From NCBI GenBank assembly GCA_934457515.1, contig CAKSHV010000032.1, forward strand, positions 1-9,488: 9,488 nt of DNA, in the 5' to 3' direction. The position numbers and the translations under genes were made by a program. Under the pieces are notes generated by a model. It ran no database searches. It was given only the letters and a program-made list of their open reading frames with translations, and was not told the origin of the DNA. Numbering within the stretch: position 1 is the stretch's first letter; every line of letters starts with the position of its first letter. This DNA comes from an uncultured Clostridia bacterium. GTDB taxonomy: Bacteria > Bacillota > Clostridia > RGIG6154. This document shows, piece by piece, positions 6,767 through 9,488 of this stretch.

Positions 6767-7558
6767 ATGAAAAAAATACATGTGATACTGCTGTGTGTTT
6801 TGGCGGCAGTCCTTCTTGTAGGCGGCACATTTGCTTACATGCAGCGCAACACAATTGAAGCGATTATTGATTCTTTCCGCTACTCACAGGAAGATGTTAA
6901 AAAGAAATTAGAAGAAAATCAAAAAGATTTGCAAAAATACATTGACGATGATGAGGATATAACGGTTCGGGACTTAACCGATGACGAAAAAAAGGCACTT
7001 GGCAGCGGTGAGATAACAGAAGACGATGTGGTTTCAATCATCACGGGACAAACGACGCTTGAAGATATAAAAAAAGGCGAGGCACCTAACAGCGGTCAAA
7101 GCAGCAATGGCGGAAAGGCGGAAACCGGAGAAGCAACACCGAATAAGCCTTCACAATCCGTGCAAAAGCCTACATCGGATGAGAACGGAAACACACAAGC
7201 ACCTTCGGGAGACAAGGTTTTGTCAGAACTCATTGCAAAACTGTATGTGCAAAAAAATCAGTGCTTGTCTAAACTCGACGTGATAGACGATCAAATGCGG
7301 CATGAGTATTGGAGTATTCCGAAAGAAGAAAGAGATTCGCGCCGCGGCGAGGTTGTTTCCAAATACATGAAGATTTTGGGCGATTGGGAGCGGGAGTGTG
7401 ACACCACGGTATATGGCATTTTAGACGAGATAAAAGCGGAACTTGCAAAAACCGGAAAAGATGATGCGATTGTTAAAAAAATTGAAGAGTCATATATGAA
7501 TGAAAAAAAGCTTAAAAAAGCAGCTTATATGAATGAATATGCATCGAAATATAATTAA
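6767..7558 (+). CDS. Membrane-anchored, helix-rich protein of unknown function, 263 residues
   Basis: Not recognised. Residues 5-24 (HVILLCVLAAVLLVGGTFAY) form a signal anchor or uncleaved signal peptide; Cys10 is inside it and is not a lipobox. Residues 40-105 are highly charged and acidic (for example YIDDDEDITVRDLTDDEKK). Residues 105-150 are a low-complexity Ser/Gly/Asn/Pro linker. Residues 150-263 are predicted by eye to be long charged helices, possibly a coiled coil, with Cys166 and Cys211 able to form an extracytoplasmic disulfide. It is preceded by AGGAGG at 6756-6761, 5 bases from the ATG, and by the consensus promoter. The next gene begins 13 bases after its stop and its ribosome binding site overlaps that stop, so the two are translated together. 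A role in surface assembly next to the SLH partner is only inference. Confidence 0.9.
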   Translation: MKKIHVILLCVLAAVLLVGGTFAYMQRNTIEAIIDSFRYSQEDVKKKLEENQKDLQKYIDDDEDITVRDLTDDEKKALGSGEITEDDVVSIITGQTTLEDIKKGEAPNSGQSSNGGKAETGEATPNKPSQSVQKPTSDENGNTQAPSGDKVLSELIAKLYVQKNQCLSKLDVIDDQMRHEYWSIPKEERDSRRGEVVSKYMKILGDWERECDTTVYGILDEIKAELAKTGKDDAIVKKIEESYMNEKKLKKAAYMNEYASKYN

Positions 7559-7563
7559 GGAGG
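7557..7563 (+). promoter_or_regulatory. Ribosome binding site overlapping the upstream stop codon
   Basis: AAGGAGG begins within the TAA (7556-7558) of the preceding gene and lies 8 bases before the ATG at 7572. It fixes the start of the large SLH gene and suggests translational coupling. Confidence 0.85.
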
Positions 7564-7571
7564 AGAAGTGG

Positions 7572-9488
7572 ATGAAAGCAAAACGTTTAACGGCACTGCT
7601 GCTGGTTGTGTGCATGCTTTTAACAATCATGCCTGCGGCTATGGCGGTTAGCGTCAACAGCTTTAAAGATTTCCCGACAGGGTGGTCAAAAGAAGCGATG
7701 ACAGCAGCGGTAAACAACGGCTTGCTGGTTGGTGCTTCCGATACAGAAATTCAACCGCAGGCAAATTTAACGAGGGCGGAACTCGCGGCGATTGTAACGC
7801 GCGCGTTCGGTGCAAAGACAAAGGCGGATATTTCCGCATTCACCGACGTTTCGACTTCGGATTGGTTTTATGACAGCATTGCAAAGGCTGTAAAGATGGA
7901 GGCACTGCAGGGCAAAAGTGCAAGCCGAATGGATCCTTTATCTTCTATTACAAGAGAAGAGGTTTTTACAGCTGTTGCAAGAATTTTGGTGCTTGAAAGC
8001 AACAATACTGCGGCTTTAGACAAATTCCCCGATAAGGGCAATGTGTCTTCGTGGGCAGTATCTTCGCTGTCTGCACTTGCGGAAAAGGGATATGTTAACG
8101 GCGATGAAACGGGCAAGTTAAACCCGAAAGCCAACATCACCCGTGAAGAGTTTGCGCAGTTTATGCACAACATGATTAAGACATACATAACAGCGCCCGG
8201 AACATATAATTCCGATTTGCAGGGCATTACGGTTATCCGCACGGGCGGCATTACCTTAAAAGGATTTATCAACACAAGTGATTTGGTTGCCGGCGACGGT
8301 GTGGGCACAGATAAAATTATATTGACCAATATGGACATCCGCGGCAGATTGCTGACCCGCGGCGGTGAATTTACACTGACCAACACAACGGTTTCCGAAA
8401 ATGTTGTTGTTAAAAATGTAAACGGTATCACCTATTTTAACAACTATAAAGACGAAGATGTGTTCAAAGGAATCAACGAGATTACCAAAGCGAAATTCTT
8501 AGAGCGCGAAGAACCCGCAAAGCCCGGTCATGGCGGTGGCGGCAGCGGCGGCTCGACAAAAGTGACCATTAACTTTAACCTGCCGGATGGCACACTGTAT
8601 CATTCCGCAGTTGTTACAAGAGGCACAGCGCTTTCAGAATTTAAGCCGGCTGACCCCACTCCCGCAAACGGTTACCGTTTCGACGGTTGGTACAGAGGGA
8701 CAACAAAAGTTGACGACACAACCGCATTTTCTGCTTCTTCCACATTAACAGCAAAATTTGTTGCTATAGAGTACACGATTGCTTATAACTCATCGTTCGG
8801 ATTTGCGGCGACGGTACCGACGAAATATACAATAGAAAATGCCGTAACACTTCCTGTCGAGGCGGACTTTGTTGCGCATGCAGGCTACGATTTCGGCGGT
8901 TGGTATAAAGACGCTGCATTTGCAGACGGTCCGTATACCGAAATTCCTGCGGGAACAACAGGCAATATGGCGTTTTATGCAAAATGGACGGCGCAGCCTC
9001 CTGTCCCGGGACAGATTGATGTTGTGTTTAAGTTAAACGCTTCGGACACAATGCCCTATGCTTCCTACAGAATTACAGAGGGAACAGCGGTTGGTGCAGA
9101 TCCGGCAGAGCCGACAAAGCTTGGCTATGATTTTGACGGTTGGTACGACGGCGTAAATCGATTTGATAAAAATGCACCGCTTAGCGCAAGCGTAACATAC
9201 ATTGCAAAGTTTAATCCGCATGTTTACACAATTAATTATGTAACAAATGAATACGGATTTGCGGCAGGCGCGGCAATCAACACAACATACACAATTGAAA
9301 GTGCGGTGGCACTCCCTGCTGAGGCAGACTTTGCCGCACATTCCGGTTGGCGCTTTGAAGGCTGGTATAAAGACGCTGCATTTGCAGACGGCCCGTACAC
9401 CCAAATTCCTGTCGGAACAACAGGCGATTTGATGTACTATGCAAAGTGGTCGCGCGTAACAACATCGGCGAATTACACAGTTCAGCAC
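7572..9488 (+). CDS. SLH protein with InlB/Flg_new-type beta repeats, 3' end outside window
   Basis: The frame is open for 639 codons from ATG 7572 to the window edge without a stop. A signal peptide (MKAKRLTALLLVVCMLLTIM, cleavage after A-M-A near 25) is followed by three SLH domains: about 30-79 (TRAE at 67), 90-139 (TREE at 127) and 151-203 (TREE at 190). Residues 210-300 form a Gly/Val/Thr-rich beta domain of the sort seen after SLH domains in other Firmicutes (ITVIRTGGITL ... ILTNMDIRGRLLTRGGEF). A GHGGGGSGGS linker (319-328) leads into four beta repeats marked by F-D/G/E-GWY: 331-396, 401-472, 482-547 and 552-626. These repeats belong to the Listeria-Bacteroides (InlB B-repeat) type and act as surface stalks or adhesion modules. 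The last residues, ANYTVQH, look like the beginning of a further YTVxHY-type module. Probably a wall-anchored stalk or adhesin. Confidence 0.94.
   Translation, partial: MKAKRLTALLLVVCMLLTIMPAAMAVSVNSFKDFPTGWSKEAMTAAVNNGLLVGASDTEIQPQANLTRAELAAIVTRAFGAKTKADISAFTDVSTSDWFYDSIAKAVKMEALQGKSASRMDPLSSITREEVFTAVARILVLESNNTAALDKFPDKGNVSSWAVSSLSALAEKGYVNGDETGKLNPKANITREEFAQFMHNMIKTYITAPGTYNSDLQGITVIRTGGITLKGFINTSDLVAGDGVGTDKIILTNMDIRGRLLTRGGEFTLTNTTVSENVVVKNVNGITYFNNYKDEDVFKGINEITKAKFLEREEPAKPGHGGGGSGGSTKVTINFNLPDGTLYHSAVVTRGTALSEFKPADPTPANGYRFDGWYRGTTKVDDTTAFSASSTLTAKFVAIEYTIAYNSSFGFAATVPTKYTIENAVTLPVEADFVAHAGYDFGGWYKDAAFADGPYTEIPAGTTGNMAFYAKWTAQPPVPGQIDVVFKLNASDTMPYASYRITEGTAVGADPAEPTKLGYDFDGWYDGVNRFDKNAPLSASVTYIAKFNPHVYTINYVTNEYGFAAGAAINTTYTIESAVALPAEADFAAHSGWRFEGWYKDAAFADGPYTQIPVGTTGDLMYYAKWSRVTTSANYTVQH
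8901..8929 (+). repeat. 29-base exact direct repeat, copy 1
   Basis: The stretch encoding WYKDAAFAD is identical base for base to 9363-9391, 462 bases downstream. The surrounding third-codon positions differ, so the identity marks either a recent conversion or strong constraint at the centre of the B repeat. Confidence 0.9.
9363..9391 (+). repeat. 29-base exact direct repeat, copy 2
   Basis: Second copy of the repeat at 8901-8929, in the second B unit. Recombination between the two would delete or add exactly 154 codons in frame. Confidence 0.9.

Larger units (their letters stand above)
8562..9449 (+). repeat. Alternating A-B-A-B beta-repeat array
   Basis: Two module types alternate. A units (8562-8759 and 9015-9212) carry G-Y-x-F-D-GWY and end in AKF. 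B units (8772-8987 and 9225-9449) share GWYKDAAFADGPYT, then IP, GTTG and Y-A-K-W. The A1-to-A2 and B1-to-B2 offsets are both 151 codons, so the duplicated unit is an A+B pair. B2 carries 3 extra codons near its start (around N-E-Y-G). Confidence 0.9.

Noticed and set aside
7682..7873. Short + strand open frame inside the large SLH gene
   Set aside because: It lies in another frame within the first SLH domains, whose own frame is clearly conserved in pattern; no ribosome binding site.
9033..9488. Minus-strand open frame with many cysteines opposite the repeat array
   Set aside because: The cysteines arise from reading GCA/ACA-rich repeat codons backwards; it is a shadow of the SLH repeat gene.

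Overview
The window looks like a chromosome segment from a Gram-positive, low-to-moderate GC member of the Firmicutes, most likely Clostridia. The signs are strong AAGGAG/AGGAGG ribosome binding sites, a consensus sigma-A promoter, short Gram-positive signal peptides, two S-layer homology (SLH) proteins, and a Wzz-like polysaccharide chain-length protein of the two-helix CapA/YveK type. All eight supported genes lie on the + strand. The first and last are cut by the window edges. No RNA gene, CRISPR array, transposase or integrase was seen.

Region 1 (1-6655) is a run of six genes with gaps of about 18-60 bases, ending at a perfect intrinsic hairpin terminator (6625-6655). In order it holds: the C-terminal two thirds of an exporter-type ABC transporter (permease plus ATPase); a 535-residue secreted protein with a signal peptide and beta-rich domains; a 61-residue peptide with a YxxPxI...F leader-like start; a 374-residue P-loop kinase of the HPr-kinase/PEP-carboxykinase fold; an SLH-domain surface protein; and a Wzz/CpsC-like chain-length protein with no tyrosine kinase beside it. 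Exporter, short peptide and HPrK-like kinase together are the gene set expected of a ribosomally made, post-translationally modified peptide (RiPP) locus, such as kinase-bearing lasso peptide clusters. The peptide has no recognisable lasso core, however, so its class is open. The embedding in a cell-envelope operon is the most unusual aspect.

Region 2 (6656-9488) begins with a promoter matching the sigma-A consensus at both boxes (TTGACA, 17 bases, TATAAT). It drives a two-gene unit: a membrane-anchored, helix-rich 263-residue protein of unknown function, and a large SLH protein that is open to the end of the window. The large protein has three SLH domains, a short beta-rich middle domain, a glycine-rich linker, and an alternating A-B-A-B array of InlB/Flg_new-type beta repeats. 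The two units probably supply envelope-associated and secreted proteins, but that is inference from signals and domains only.
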